Assembly (NCBI GenBank): GCA_015832175.1
Contig: WJXW01000029.1
Span: 1-42,102, forward strand
Origin: Paraphaeosphaeria minitans
Lineage: Eukaryota; Ascomycota; Dothideomycetes; Pleosporales; Didymosphaeriaceae
DNA: 42,102 nt
Direction: 5' to 3'
Part shown: positions 17,600 to 30,020 of the stretch, one piece after another
Layout: each line of letters starts with the position of its first letter
Position numbering within the stretch: position 1 is the stretch's first letter
Position numbers and translations under genes: made by a program
The notes under the pieces: generated by a model
Seen by the model: the letters and a program-made list of their open reading frames with translations, nothing else
What the model was told of the DNA's origin: nothing
The model's database searches: none

Positions 17600-19424
17600 A
17601 TGTCTTTAATTAAAGAACAACTGAAGAAACTTTCGCTGAATGGAAATAACCATAAGCCAGTTAATGGCGATGTGGTCCAAGAACTCGACGCTCTTATTGT
17701 GGGAGCGGGGTTCGGAGGAGTCTGGCAGCTAAAGAGGCTTCGTGACGAGGGTTATAAAGTTAAGCTGGTTGAGTGCGGCACTGACTATGGCGGCGTATGG
17801 TTCTGGAACCGTTACCCAGGGGCCCGAGTCGACAGTGCCATCCCGTTTTATGAATTTTCTGATCCAGCCTTGTGGGAAGAATGGACCTGGAAGCAGAGAT
17901 TCCCGGGCAGTGTTGAGCTGCGTTCTTACTTTGCTTTTGTAGCCGACAAGTGGGACCTCAAAAGAGATACCGAGTTCGAGACTTTTGTTTCTTCTGCCAC
18001 TTGGGATGATACTGAAGCCAAATGGACCATTTACACAAAGGCCGGGAAGGTTTTCAAGGTTAATTACTTCCTGCTCAACACAGGATTCGCTGCGAAGCGG
18101 TACATTCCTGACTGGAAGGGCGTCGACTCGTTCGAAGGTGAATATACCTGTTGCTTCCTTTATACACCCTTGTCTGATTACCTGTAGGAACATTCCTTCA
18201 CCCCTCTTACTGGCCACATGAAGAGCCAGACCTCAAGGGCAAACGGGTGGCCGTTGTAGGAACAGTAAGCAGATCCGGCACTCCACATCTGTATTCTCGC
18301 TAACGGTACGCCCAGGGCTCTACCGGAATCCAGCTTGCACAAGCAATAAGCGAGGTCGCAGGGCATCTGACAGTGTTCCAGCGAACATGTAACATGTCTA
18401 TGCCCATGCGACAAGTCGAGTACAGTGGCCCTGAGCAATACTTCCCCAAGTCTGAATACCCATCGATCTTTGAGCACCGCACAGACAGCTTCTCAGGCTT
18501 TGCCTTCAACTTCCTGCCACGTTCCACCTTTGATGACGATGAGGAGAAGCGTCGTCAGACGTACGAGGAGCTCTGGGCCGAAGGCGATTTCAGCTATTGG
18601 CTCGCCACATACTATGACATGTTGTTCACCAAGGAGGCCAACAGGGAGGCGTACAACTTCTGGCGTGACAAGACTCGGGCCAAGATTAACGATGAGAAGG
18701 TTGCGGAGATTCTTGCGCCCATGGAGCAGCCATATGCTTTTGGATGCAAGCGTATCTCTTTGGAGAACGGCTACTTCGAGATCTTTAACCAGCCTAATGT
18801 AACCCTTGTGGACATCAGCGACAAAGGCACACCCATCATAGATGTTACTCCCAATGGTATCAAAACCTCGGAGAAGGAGCACGAGTTTGACTACATCATC
18901 TGTGCTACTGGGTACGATGCCGTTACCGGTGGTCTTAAACAGATCGACATCAAGGGCCCCTCTGGCGAGACTTTGAGCGAACACTGGAGTAATGGTGCAA
19001 CGACGTACCTTGGCATGTCTGTTTCTGGTTTCCCGAACATGTTCTTCACCTATGGGCCGCAGGGTCCGACGGCGCTGTGCAACGGTCCAACGTGCGCGCA
19101 ATTGCAGGGCGATTGGATCCTCAATGCTATAAACTACATGAAGGAGAGGGACCTCAAGAAGATTGAATGTACTAAGAAGAGCGAGGACGACTACAAGGAG
19201 CTCATCTGGAAGCTAGCGAATGCTTCCTTGTTGCCAACTGTTGACTCGGTAGGTGATTGATGTCCGTCTCGAGAGAAGCCTGCTAACTGTCCTAGTGGTA
19301 CATGGGTACCAACATCCCAAACAAGCCTAGGGAGCCTTTGATCTACCTTGGCGGTGTCCCGACATACTACAAGGCTCTCACTGACGCGGCTGCCAATGGA
19401 TATGAAGGATTCCAGTTGTCTTAA
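17600..19424 (+). CDS. Baeyer-Villiger-type flavin monooxygenase 1
   Basis: FAD- and NADPH-dependent monooxygenase expected to insert oxygen next to a ketone; substrate unknown. Exons are 17600-18137, 18188-18264, 18316-19248 and 19296-19424. The introns are 50, 51 and 47 bp with GTGAAT, GTAAGC and GTAGGT donors. The product is about 558 residues. Motifs: FAD-binding GAGFGG at 35-40; GGVWFWNRYPGARVD downstream; the Baeyer-Villiger fingerprint FEGTFLHPSYWP at 178-189, which is only assembled after intron 1 is removed; and NADPH-binding GTGSTG at 204-209, assembled across intron 2. The C-terminus reads DSWYMGTNIPNKPRE, typical of the family. Restoration of both motifs by splicing supports the exon model. 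An in-frame ATG at 17534 would add 22 residues. It lies 281 bp upstream of a second, clearly different monooxygenase on the same strand. Confidence 0.93.
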
Positions 19425-19705
19425 TTGCACCTCAGGTCACTTGCAGAATTAGCGGCAAAAATTAATAAGCGTTCATGTTTGCAAGACCCTGTTTAATGCC
19501 CGTGAAACTAGGGGAGCGTTCTTGTTGGGCATCAATGGAATAGATGGTCTAAAAGTAGTGCATTACGCGACCTGGTGCATTAGTTGCGCACTAACGTTAT
19601 TGCCATAATATAAGAAAAGGCTATTGCTACGTTTGTAATACAAGATTCTAAGACTGGAGATTCACTCGGTTCCAAGGTTGGACTATCTTTTTTTCCATTC
19701 TAGCA

Positions 19706-21712
19706 ATGGATCTCTCTCAACCCGCAAACGGCACCTCCACCAACAGCACACACCCAGACCAAGCAACCACGCAAGCCATCTTCGAGAAATACGAACAAGA
19801 GCGCCTGAAACGCATCCGACCTGAAGGCTTAGACCAATACATTGTCACGCCACCTTCCACAGAATACGAAGGTTTCTACAAAGACATCTGGGTCGACAAC
19901 ACAGCCACCGATCCTGGTCTCAACGCCATACTCGACAATTCCTATCACGACTTCCTCATCGTCGGCGCTGGGTATGGAGGTTTATGCGTTGCCGCTCGAC
20001 TCATTCAGGAAGGCTTTGATGTAAAGGATATTCGTTTGGTTGACTCTGCGGGTGGGTTTGGTGGGACGTGGTGGTATAATCGGTTCGTCCACCGTCGTCC
20101 TTCCCCAAAACATGTCTTCTCAGTAGTTGCATAGATATCCAGGCCTCATGTGCGACGTTGAGAGTTATATTTACATGCCGCTTTTGGAGGAACTCTCCTA
20201 TATGCCCAAGCACAAATACTCATATGCGCCCGAGCTCCGCCAACACGCAGCCAACATAGCCTCTCATTACCATCTGCATGACAAAGCTCTATTTCAAGCC
20301 CGCGTAATCGACATGTACTGGGACGAATCACAAAAACACTGGGTCACCAAAATCAAACACCTTCGCCCTGGTTGGGAAGGGAAAATCCTTACCACGCAAT
20401 CTCGATTTGCTATCCTGGCCGGTAATAGCATCGATTGGCCCAAGTTGCCCCGAATCTCTGGATTTGAGAAGTTTAAAGGGCATGCGTTTCACACGTCGAG
20501 ATGGGACTGGTCGTATTCCGGGGGTCGGAACAAGACTACGAAATGGAGAGGTTGAGTGATAAGAAGGTTGCTATTGTGGGTACAGGAGCGACTGCGGTAC
20601 AAGTTGTTCCTCAGCTGGCCAAGTGGGCGCAGCATCTCTACGTATTTCAGCGCACGCCTTCGTCCGTCGATGCACGGAATCAGCGCGCGACGGATCCTGA
20701 CTGGTGGAACAAAGAGCATACAGGGAAAACCGGTTGGCAGAGAGAGCGACGGAAAAATTTCAGTTCTTTCATGGGGAACACGGAAAAACAGCCTGAGAAA
20801 GACTTGGTCGACGATGGCATGACGCACATGCAGACATATGCCGGTATCGTGGGCAACGAACAAGCGCCACGATCCGCCGACGAAGCAGGCGCTTATGTCG
20901 ACATGATGAAGAACCTGGATCTGGTGCGACAGAGCAGGATCCGGGGGAGAGTAGACGGCATCGTGCAAGACAAACAGACTGCGGAGAAGCTTAAGGCATG
21001 GTATCCTGGCTGGTGTAAGCGGCCCTGTTTCCACGATGAATATCTGCAGAGCTTCAATCAGTCCAACGTTACGCTCGTGGATACCAACGGCAAGGGCTTG
21101 GACAAGATAACTGAGAATGGTCCCTTTTTCGACGGCAAAGAATATTCTGTCGATCTATTGGTCTTCAGCACAGGCTACAACGTCACTGTCGGAGCAACGC
21201 CCGCAACACGCCTCCGCATCAACTTGGTAGGAGCAAACAACCACACCTTCGACACAAAATGGATCCACGGAATGCGCACACTCCACGGCGTGCAAACCAA
21301 CGGCTTCCCCAACCTCTTTTGGCTCGGCCCCTCTCAAACCGGCGCCACAGCCAACACCGTCGCCATGATCGATGGGTGCTCGCGTCACGTCGCCTTTATC
21401 ATTGGAGAAGTCATACGAAAATACAAGTCTAAGTCTTTGACTATTCAACCCACTGTCGAGGCCGAGGGAGCCTGGACAGAAAAAATTCTAGACGGCTCTT
21501 CTGTGTTTGCTACTATGGGTGTTTGTCCTCCTAGCTATTCGACGGCTGAAGGCGATGTGTTTAGAAGGGCTGAACAGAGTCCAGAGATGAAGAACAAGAT
21601 GCAGTCGACAGGGCTTTGGCCCAAGGGCTGGAATGATTATAATCGCGTGATTGATGAGTGGAGGAGAAAGCAACCGCTTGAAGGATTGCAGATTGAGCAG
21701 GTATTAAACTAA
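19706..21712 (+). CDS. Baeyer-Villiger-type flavin monooxygenase 2, apparent 1-base frameshift
   Basis: Exon 1 is 19706-20082 and a 52-bp intron spans 20083-20134. The second exon reads to SYSGG and then loses frame at a run of five G (20520-20524). The continuation GSEQDYEMERL is in the next frame and stays open to 21712, so one missing G accounts for the break. With that corrected it would be about 650 residues. Motifs: a ~80-residue N-terminal extension; FAD-binding GAGYGG at 87-92; GGTWWYNRYPG spanning the intron; fingerprint FKGHAFHTSRWD at 239-250; and NADPH-binding GTGATA at about 275. The longer form with extension matches the steroid/cyclic-ketone branch of the family; substrate unknown. 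Either a recent inactivating deletion or a homopolymer sequencing error explains the shift. No GT-AG intron long enough fits there. Confidence 0.88.
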
Positions 21713-21911
21713 AGCTTGTTGAGATTTTAGAGAGCCCTAGCCATGTGATCGTTGATGGCGCAGACAGGAGCTCTTCAGCATAAAGGATTAATCGGCCGAG
21801 CCCCTTTCTTAGGTAGTAGGTAAACGTTATCGTTGATAAAGTGCCGCGTGCTTATTCCTTGTCCGCCACATCCCCACTCCGTTCTCCAGCTCGTAAAGGC
21901 TAATTAATCTC

Positions 21912-22367
21912 ATGGTCGTCTACCACACGTTGGAAGAGCTGCAAAAGCTGCTGCAACATGTTCTGGTATGGTGCATTTCTTGCCTAAAGCGAAGCTAACA
22001 ACCTCAGTCCTATGGATCGCCCCATTGAAGACTCCATTGTCCTTGTGAGACCGAACTACTGGTTGCTTAGATCACGCTATGCCTGCGAACTTGTTGTTAA
22101 TGCGCCCAACGACGCCTTAGCAAGTTAGAAGGCCGGCCGGGATACCTACTGCATTTGCAAGCCTTCCGTAGATAACTAGGACTTGGTGCTAGGCGACTCA
22201 CAGAGCAATCGTTTCCACCACGCCGGTACGTTAGCAGCAGTCTGGAACATCGGAGGCACGTTCATAAAAGTTAAAGCCTAGAGAGACAGTATGTAACTAG
22301 AGGACAACACTATCTAATTTGTTAACAGCATATCCTTAATTCCTACCACTAAGACTGTCTTCTCTTA
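21912..22367 (+). pseudogene. Truncated, RIP-like decayed phosphotransferase (APH-like) gene
   Basis: From 22012 a plus-strand frame reads MDRPIEDSIVLVRPNYWLL and continues for about 118 codons with stops at TAG, TAG, TAG, TAA and TAA. Each is one C-to-T or G-to-A step from CAG, CAA or TGG, as RIP would leave. The segment DSQSNRFHHAG, then AVWNIGGTFIKVKA, then an IPTTKTVFS-like end resembles the N-terminal part of fungal aminoglycoside-phosphotransferase-type kinases. A possible first exon, MVVYHTLEELQKLLQHVL, starts at 21912 with a GT donor at 21966, but its frame does not join cleanly. The gene lacks its catalytic half and is cut off just before the repeat at 22390. Non-functional. Confidence 0.7.
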
Positions 22368-22389
22368 GGTAGTGTTGTATCGTGGTGTG

Positions 22390-23965
22390 CCTTAAGTGAG
22401 GAATATAAAAGAATAAGTTAAGTTATCCTATCTAAAATCTATTATATAAATCTAACTACTCTAATTATCTATTAGGTCCCTTTGTGTCTTGTCTAGTTAG
22501 TGGTTTTTTCTTATTCTATTCTCTAATTAGCTATCTTAAATAATAGCTAATTAGCCCTATATTTCTCTAACTTTCTATTATAGGCTAACCTTTATACTAT
22601 ATTTTCCTTCCTCTCTTCTAGGCTTAGTTCCTTAAGCCTACTACCTTACTACTCCTTTAACACCTTATTAGTAGTTACCTCCTAGACTTATAATTTCCTT
22701 AATTCCTAGCTAACTACCCTTACCTAATTATTCTACCTACTAACCTATCGCCTATCTACTACTTATATCCCTATAATTAAAGTTATTTATTAACTTCTTT
22801 ATATATTAGGCAGTAACGAAGCGTTAGTTTACTTTTAGGCCACCTAAGTTCTTATAATAAAAATTATTTATAGGCCTCTTAGTATATTAGGCAGTAATAT
22901 TATAGTAATCTTTTTTTATAAACGTTTTTTACTAAGCTGCTTAGGTGGCCTACGCTTAACCTTAGGGTATATAACCCTAGGATTTCTTCTGCCCTATCCT
23001 TCTCCTAACCCTTACTTTAATACTCTTTTACTACTTTTTTATACTCTCTACCCTCTCTTTTAGTCCTTCTAATACCTATTTAACAACTCTACTACAGTTA
23101 TAGCTATAGTTAACTATACCCTAGGTAGAATAGCTACTTTTAGTACTAGTAGTAAAAAAGGTAGTAATAACCTAAATAAGCGTAGCCCTACTAGTAATAT
23201 AAAGGTGGACCTCTTTATCTATCCTTTTAAGTCTACTAAGGAGTACATTTTTAAGTAGCGTATATTATCCTAAAAACCTTTTATTTTCTATTACTAACTT
23301 TTCTAGTAAGGGTAAAGGCTAATTAGCTTACAAACTATAATTTTTTATATAAACTAGCTTACTTTATCTATAGCCTAGGCATATAGGGTGTTACCCTAGG
23401 TCCTATTCTTCGCACTACTAGCGTCTATAAGAATAATAGCTATTTAGACCTTACTATTTAGTACTTTAATATTAGTAATACTAAAGTAGAGACTATTACT
23501 AAGTTCTTTAGCTTAGGCACTAGAGAGGCTCTATTAAAGCGTAGAGACTATAATACTAACATTAATATAGGCATCTAGTATACTACTACCTCCTCCTATT
23601 TTCCTCCTTCTTCTCTAATTAACTATTACTACACCTACTACTAGAATAAGAGTAGAAGGAGTAAGCTCTATTTTAGTAGTAAATATAGTATTTCCTATCT
23701 TAGAGATAAGCTACTAAACTAGAGAAAGTATAATAAGTGCTAGATAAATAGTAATTATACCTCTTACTTCTTTTATTATAAGTTCTAGTACTAATTTTCT
23801 ATTACCTAAGCTAATATCTCTTTTCTTTCAGGTAAACTAGCTAATCCTAGCACTAGTCATTTTATAAATAATATTATTTTAACCACTAATATCCTTCCTA
23901 TTCGTATAACCTACTCTTAGGCTTTTTCTAGTTACACTTTTCAGGCTATTTCTGCCCTTAATTGT
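22390..23965 (+). repeat. Dispersed repeat, copy C, carrying a relic ORF
   Basis: Begins CCTTAAGTGAGGAATATAAAA and parallels the copy at 28389 for about 1.6 kb, with a deletion relative to it around 22840-22890. It includes the 12-bp-arm palindrome (22523-22554) and a conserved TATATAA at 22968-22974. A plus-strand relic frame at about 23400-23790 contains FFSLGTREALLKR and is broken almost only by TAG codons. Similarity to the other copy ends near GCCCTTAAT (23965), where unrelated retroelement sequence takes over. I do not recognise the encoded protein. Confidence 0.75.
22968..22974 (+). promoter_or_regulatory. TATA-like box conserved between repeat copies
   Basis: TATATAACCCTAGGA occurs here and at 29040-29046, in both cases upstream of the relic plus-strand ORF of the dispersed repeat. 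It suggests a former polymerase II promoter driving that ORF. Confidence 0.4.
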
Positions 23966-23999
23966 TATAGGCTAGCCTTAGAGAGTAAATAGAACTGTA

Positions 24000-26900
24000 A
24001 GTGCTAAATATAAAGAATAAATTCTAGATATTAAACCTCTATAGGGGGTGTGCCGCTTATAAAAAGAGTTTTCTTTAGTAAGTCTACTTCTTTAGGGCAG
24101 TTCCTTTCCTTGAGATCTTTCTAAAGGCTAGGGCATAGCCCTAGCCTATTATATACCCTAGACCTTACTTAGTTTAAAACGTCTTAGTTAAAAGGTAAGC
24201 TTTAGAGATCTTAGAAATATAGTACTATAGTAAGGTAGTAGTATTATAGGCGTTATTCTTCTATTAAGAACTTATTATTATTTTAGTAAGAGTTCTCTTA
24301 TAGTGTAGAGGCAGCCCTAAGGCGGTCTTATAGCGAGGGCCCTTATTAGGCAATTTGTTTATTCACCTTATTATTATAAGGCGATAGGACGGCGCTCCTG
24401 CCTTTTCTAATATAATTATTATATATCTATTACCTTAGTAGTGCGTTACTATCGTAGTTTCTTTATATTTATGTTACTCTACCTCTCTTTTTCCCTTTTT
24501 TACTCTCTTTTTCTTATACTAACCTTAACCTACGCCTATTCTAACTTCTTTAGCTATCTATTATAGTTTCCCTTATAATATTTATATATTCTTCTTTATA
24601 GGCTAAATAGGACTATTATTGTGCCTATAGTTCCCTTAGGCGGCCTTAAAGCGGTTTAGAGCTATAGTATCTATAATATTTTTAACTAGCACCTAAGTTA
24701 GTAATACTTATTTAGTCTACTTTACTAGCGCCTATTATTATTTACCCTAGGCGTTCTTAATACGTAAGACCTCTTCTACTTCCTATTTATATAGGTCTAG
24801 ATCTGCTTCTTTTAGCTCTAGGGCTAGGCCTAGCTAGGTATTAGCCTAGGTCTAACTAGGTAGGGGATTATCTATTGCTTACTTAAGAAGGTTAACGTAG
24901 ACAGTCTTATAGAGATTACTAGATAGGTCTAGCGTTACTATAAGTAGAAATAGCACAGCTATTATAGTGTACTTAACTTTAAGCTAGTTAAGTTTCTTCT
25001 TTAGCTAGTTAGTTTTTATATTATATAGTAAGAACTATACTTTATCTCTAACTTAGAATTACTCTATAGGGCGGCAGGTATAGTTTATAGCCTCTATAGT
25101 ACGCTACTACCTATAGGTAATAGTAGTCTAGACTAAAGCTATCTCTCTTTTAAGGTAGTTTAGGAAGTGCTTTACTCCCCTAGTAAAGGTATAGTTAGAC
25201 TTTACTAGTAAGGGGATTCTCTTAAGGAGATTAATATAATATCTCTTTAGCAAAAAATTTAGGCTTAGGCCTATAGTAGTAGATACTCTATTATTTAATA
25301 TAAGCTAGTAGGCTAGGAGGTAGTCTAGCTAGTCTATCTATTTAAAGTTAACTATAATGCAGAGGACTAAAAGTACCTCCTAGTTCACCCTCTCTATACT
25401 ACTATTAGTCTAGAGGTAGTATATTATAGAGAGGAGTTACTTTATTCTAGTTAATTTATATAGTGTAGTCTAGAACTTCCCTAGCTAGTCTAAGCCTCTA
25501 TCTGTAATTAGTAAGGTAGAGAAGCTATAAAACTACTACTATATATTATAGAAGTAGGCTGTATAGTGCTTTATTATTATAGAAGTTATAGCTTCTAGTT
25601 ATATATACTTTAATAGCCTATTAGTAATTATAAGTAGGTATCGCGGTGCTACTATAGAGGCCTAGGGGAGGTCTACTATAAAATCTATTAAGAGTTACAC
25701 CTAGTACTAGTCTATAATTAGAAGTGGCTATAAAAGACTTTATTACTTCTACTAGTTTGTATACGCTCCTACGTAGTGGCAATTATATATAAATTAGGCA
25801 ATGTCTTTAGACATATTATCCTAGTAGTAGTCCTAGTAGATAATCTTAAATATTAAGTTCTTTCTAGAGTAGCCTACGACTAGAGACTTATATGCGCGCT
25901 ATATAATAGCGGTAGTAAAAGGTTCCTAAGCTAAAACCTAAAGGACTCCTCGCTATAAAAAGGACTTATATACACTAATTATGTAGTCTCTAATTTATTA
26001 TAAGGTAGCAGCTACTATAAGAAATATATAGTTACTACAGTGCACTACCTTAAGCCTAATATAGTAGAAAAGGAACTCTACTATAGTCGCGTCTTAAAGT
26101 GCCTATAAATGCGTGTTAGTAAAGGTCTAGGCCCTTACTAGCGCTGTTAAGGATCGCGTCTATACTAGGGTAGCCTAAATAGTCCTAGGCACTATTAGCA
26201 AAGCGTTTATCCTTATCTATTAGGCTATATTCTACTTACGCTAGCTTAGTGCGTTTAGTCTAGCTACTTAGGATCTAGACTAGTAGTAGAGGTAGAAGTA
26301 AAAGGTAGAGAGTAACTCTAACTATTAGTACTAGCGCTTACTTAATTTTTAGATCTTTATAAAGTATTTAAAGTTCTTATAGTCTGTTAGAATCTTAAAG
26401 GGGCGTGCTACTTTTATTAATTCTAGTCTTTATACCTATAAGGCCTATATAATTATAAGTAGCTCTTTATTATAAATAGTGTAGTTCTACTAAGCTAGTG
26501 TTAGGGCTATAAAGTAGTAGGCTATAAAGTGCTAGATCCCTTTAATACGTTAAAAGAGGTAGGCCCTAGTAGCGCTGTCTAAGTTATCTACCTCTATTAG
26601 CGTATTGCGCTCTAGGTCCTAGAGCCCTAGAATAGGGCCCTATATAAATATATCCTTTAGGGCCTAAAAGGCCTCTTATTTCCTAGGGCCCTATTGAAAT
26701 AGGACCCCTTTATAAGTAAGGGCATATAGGGGTGCGACCTACTTAGAGAATTAGAGAAAAAAGTTATAATAGAAGTTAGCAAACCTAATAAAGTAGTAGA
26801 CTATATACACTATAGAGGGGACGTCCTATTAATTAATTACCTATATCTTTACTAGATTAGGGCGAATAGCCTTACCTACTATAATAAAATACCCTAGGTA

Positions 26901-27690
26901 CCTAACCTCTATTATCACGAATTTATATTTCCCTAGATCTACATATAGTCTAGCTTCCTATAGGAGTTCTAGCACTTATTATACATAGTTCTAGTATTAG
27001 CGTAGAGGCCCTATTATATAGATAAGGATATTATCTAGATAAGCTATGTATATATCGCCTAGGGTATCCTTTAGAGCGCTATTAATATAGCGCTAGAATG
27101 TAGTAGGTGCCCTAGTAAGTTTAAATAGGACTACTAACTACTTAAAAAGGCTAAACTAGGTGTAGAACGTAGTATAGTATTCTTTCCCCTCTATAACTTA
27201 TAGCTTATAAAAGGTAGCGTAGATATCTACTTTTATAAACTAAGTAGCCTAAGAGAGGGTGCGCAGTGTCTTTTTAATAAGTAGAAAAAAGTACTAATCT
27301 AGCTTAGAGATTGCGTTAATCTTTTAATAGTTAATATATAGGCGCTATTTCCCCCTAGGCTTTAGGGCTAGAAGGACTAGAGCACCTACTAAAAAGGAGC
27401 TAGCTTATATCTAGCCCTTATCTATAAGTTCTATAAGTTGGCGCTAGAGTTCCGCTAGCTAATCGCTAGACATACTATATAGTAGGCCCTAAAGTAGTTT
27501 TAGAAGAGAGCTGTTTAGGGTTTACTTTAAGTAGATATAGTAGTCTAACGTGCTCTAGTATAGTAAAAGGCTAAACATCTTAGTTTTATTAAAGATAGTA
27601 GCGTACTCTACTAGTTCTAAGAGAAGAGTCCTACTATCTTTAGTAAAGCCTAGTCCTGCTATATTATAAAGGGGTAGAATGTTACGTACT
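24000..27690 (-). mobile_element. RIP-decayed Ty3/gypsy-type pol relic A
   Basis: Reading the minus strand, a reverse-transcriptase active site survives as YLDNILIY near 27021-27045 (the second Asp of YxDD has become Asn). It is preceded by FKLTRAPTTF and followed by RNase H-like sequence. Further along, an integrase zinc-binding-like stretch (NMSKDIA...FIYNCHYVGAYTN, about 25750-25830) and a catalytic-core stretch containing IDFIVDLP (about 25600-25730) are seen, giving the RT then integrase order of Ty3/gypsy elements. All frames are riddled with TAG/TAA. The upstream (gag) end is cut at about 27690 by an LTR-like segment of another element, and the 3' end abuts the interrupted dispersed repeat. 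Non-functional. Exact ends are uncertain. Confidence 0.75.
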
Positions 27691-27691
27691 A

Positions 27692-28388
27692 GATAACAAC
27701 GTAGGACTTAGGCGCTTATAAAGGTGTAATAAAGCGACAATAGGGTTATAAACGTAACAAAGAGACGCTAAGTAACTTAGATTAGGTTACGTAATATGCT
27801 TAGTTACTTAGCGGCACTAAGTAGTAGAGTAGGTTACGTAAAGTGCTTAGTTGCTTAGTGGCACTAAGTAGCAAAGTAGCCTTAGTATATAGGAACGCAA
27901 GGATAGGCTTTCTATACTTATGTTTAATTTATTTATTAATCTATTATTTAGATTCTAGTAGACTAAATTATTAACTTATTACACTTTGTTAAGATACTAA
28001 CATATTAACAAGACCTTCTACCTTCTGTAAGTACTCCTACCTAAGAACTAACCTTAACCCTTTAGGACTAGCTACCCTCTTAGATTTAATATCTTAAACA
28101 CCCTTAATATAAGTACTTTACAAACTCCTACCTCTTTTATAGCTTTAGGTGCCAGTAAGATTACTCCTATAAAGGATAGTAGTAAGGCGTATAAACCTAA
28201 TTTCTACTTTAGTAAATAATCTTAAACTAACGTCTAGATTCTCTAGTTAGACCTCTACTTCTTTAACTTAGATAAACCCCTTAAAGATAAGAAAAAGGTT
28301 ATCTTTGCAGTAATATATATATAAGGAGATATAGGATTATAGATCTATCTCTACCTTAAAAAGTACTGTTGTGTTATAGGTGCGTTTG
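27692..28388 (+). mobile_element. LTR-like segment and gag fragment of a second retroelement
   Basis: 27692 to about 28017 starts TGTTACGTAC and looks like an LTR. It is followed by a leader and a plus-strand gag-like frame containing LDLYFFNLDKPLKDKKKVIF at about 28240-28300, then GDIGL*IYLYLKKY. That pattern is characteristic of Ty3/gypsy capsid sequence. The fragment is truncated at 28388 where the next dispersed repeat begins. The part 27890-28087 recurs in inverted orientation at 37303-37508. Confidence 0.65.
27784..27877 (+). repeat. Two 47-bp direct repeats inside the LTR-like segment
   Basis: Units 27784-27830 and 27831-27877 both begin AGGTTACGTAA and contain GGCACTAAGTAG. The differences are mainly C/T and A/G transitions. 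Promoter-type repeats inside the U3 part of an LTR are one explanation. Confidence 0.8.
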
Positions 28389-30020
28389 CCTTAAGTGAGG
28401 AATATAAAAGAATAAGTTAAGTTCTCCTATCCAAAATCTATTATACAAATCCAACTACTCTAATTATCCATTAGGTCTCTTTTTTATCTTGTCTAGGTAG
28501 TGCTTATTTTTTTCCTATTCCCTAATCAGCTATCTTAAACGACAGCTAATTAGCCCTATATTTCTCTAATTCTCTATTGTAGGCCAACCTTTATACTACA
28601 TTTTCCTCCCTCTCTTCTAGGCTTAGTCCCTTAAGCCTACTACCTTACTACCCTTTTAACACCTTATTAGCAGTTACCTCCTAGACCTACAATTTCTTTA
28701 ATCCTTAGCTAGCCACCTTTACCTAATTATCCTACCTGCTAACCTATCGCCTACCTACTGCTTATGTCCCTATAATTAAAGTTGTTTATTAACTTCTTTA
28801 TATATTAGGCAATAATAAAGCGTTAGTCTAATTCTAGGCCTATAATCTTACCTTAGCCTCTAGCTAACTAACTGTGCCTAATTATCCTAACTACTAACCT
28901 ATTGCCTATCTACCACTTATATCCCTATAATTAAAGTCGTTTACAGACCTCTTAATATATTAGATAGTAATATTATAGTAATATCCTCTTGTAAACGCTT
29001 CTACTAAGCCGCTTAGGTGGCCTACGCTTAATCTTTAGAGTATATAACCCTAGGATTTCTTCCGCTCTATCCTTCTCCTAATCCTTACTCCTACTCTCCT
29101 CCCTCTCTTTTAGTCCTTGTAATACCTATTTAACAACTCTGCTGTAGTTATAGCTGCAGTTAACTACACCCTAGGTAGAATAGCCGCTTCTAGTGCTAGT
29201 CGCAAGAAGGGTAGTAATAACCTAAATAAGCGTAGCCCTACTAGTAATATTAAGGCAGACCTGTTTATTTACCCTTCTAAGTCTACTAAGGAGTATATTA
29301 TTAAGTAGTGTATATTATTTTAAAAACCTTTCGCATTCTATTACTAACTTTTCTAATTAGGGCAAGGGCTAATTAGCGTGTAAACTATAATCTTCTACGT
29401 AAACTAGCTTACTTTATCTATAGCCTAGGCATATAGGGTGTTACCCTAGGTCCTATTCTTCGCACTACTAGCGTCTATAAGAATAATAGCCACTTAGACC
29501 TTACTATTTAGCACTTTAATATTAGTAATAATAAAGTAAAGACTATTGCTAAGTTCTTTAGCTTAGGCACTAGGGAGGCTCTATTAAAGCGTGGATACTA
29601 TAATGCCAACATTAATATAGGTATCTAGTATACTACTACCTCCTTTTATTTTCCTCCTTCTTTTCTAATTAACTATTACTACACCTACTACTAGAATAAA
29701 AGTAGAAAGAGTAAGCTCTATTTTAGTAGTAAATACAGCGTTTCCTATCTAGAAGGCAAGCTACTAAACTAGGGAGAGTGTAATAAGTGCTAGATAAATA
29801 GTAACTATGCCTCTTACTCTTTTTATTATAAGTTCTAGTCCTAATTCCTTATTACTTAAGCTAATATCTCTTTCCTTTTAGGTAAGCTAGCTAACCCTAG
29901 CACTAGTCCTTTTATAGATAATATTATTTTAGCTACTGATATCCTTTCTATTTATATAACCTGCTCTTAGGCTCCTTCTAGTCGCGCTTCTAAGGCTGTT
30001 TCTACCCTTAATACTTTCAT
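28389..30020 (+). repeat. Dispersed repeat, copy D head, with relic ORF of unknown function
   Basis: Begins CCTTAAGTGAGGAATATAAAA and is less mutated than copy C. It has the palindrome (28522-28553), an internal imperfect duplication (about 28730-28830 and 28870-28985), a TATATAA at 29040-29046, and a plus-strand relic frame. At about 29455-29840 the frame reads LRTTSVYKNNSHLDLTI then KFFSLGTREALLKRG, and near its end CNKC. Its few stops are all TAG, as expected if CAG or TGG were mutated. Two Cys of a possible zinc motif are visible. The protein family is not recognised. Confidence 0.7.
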
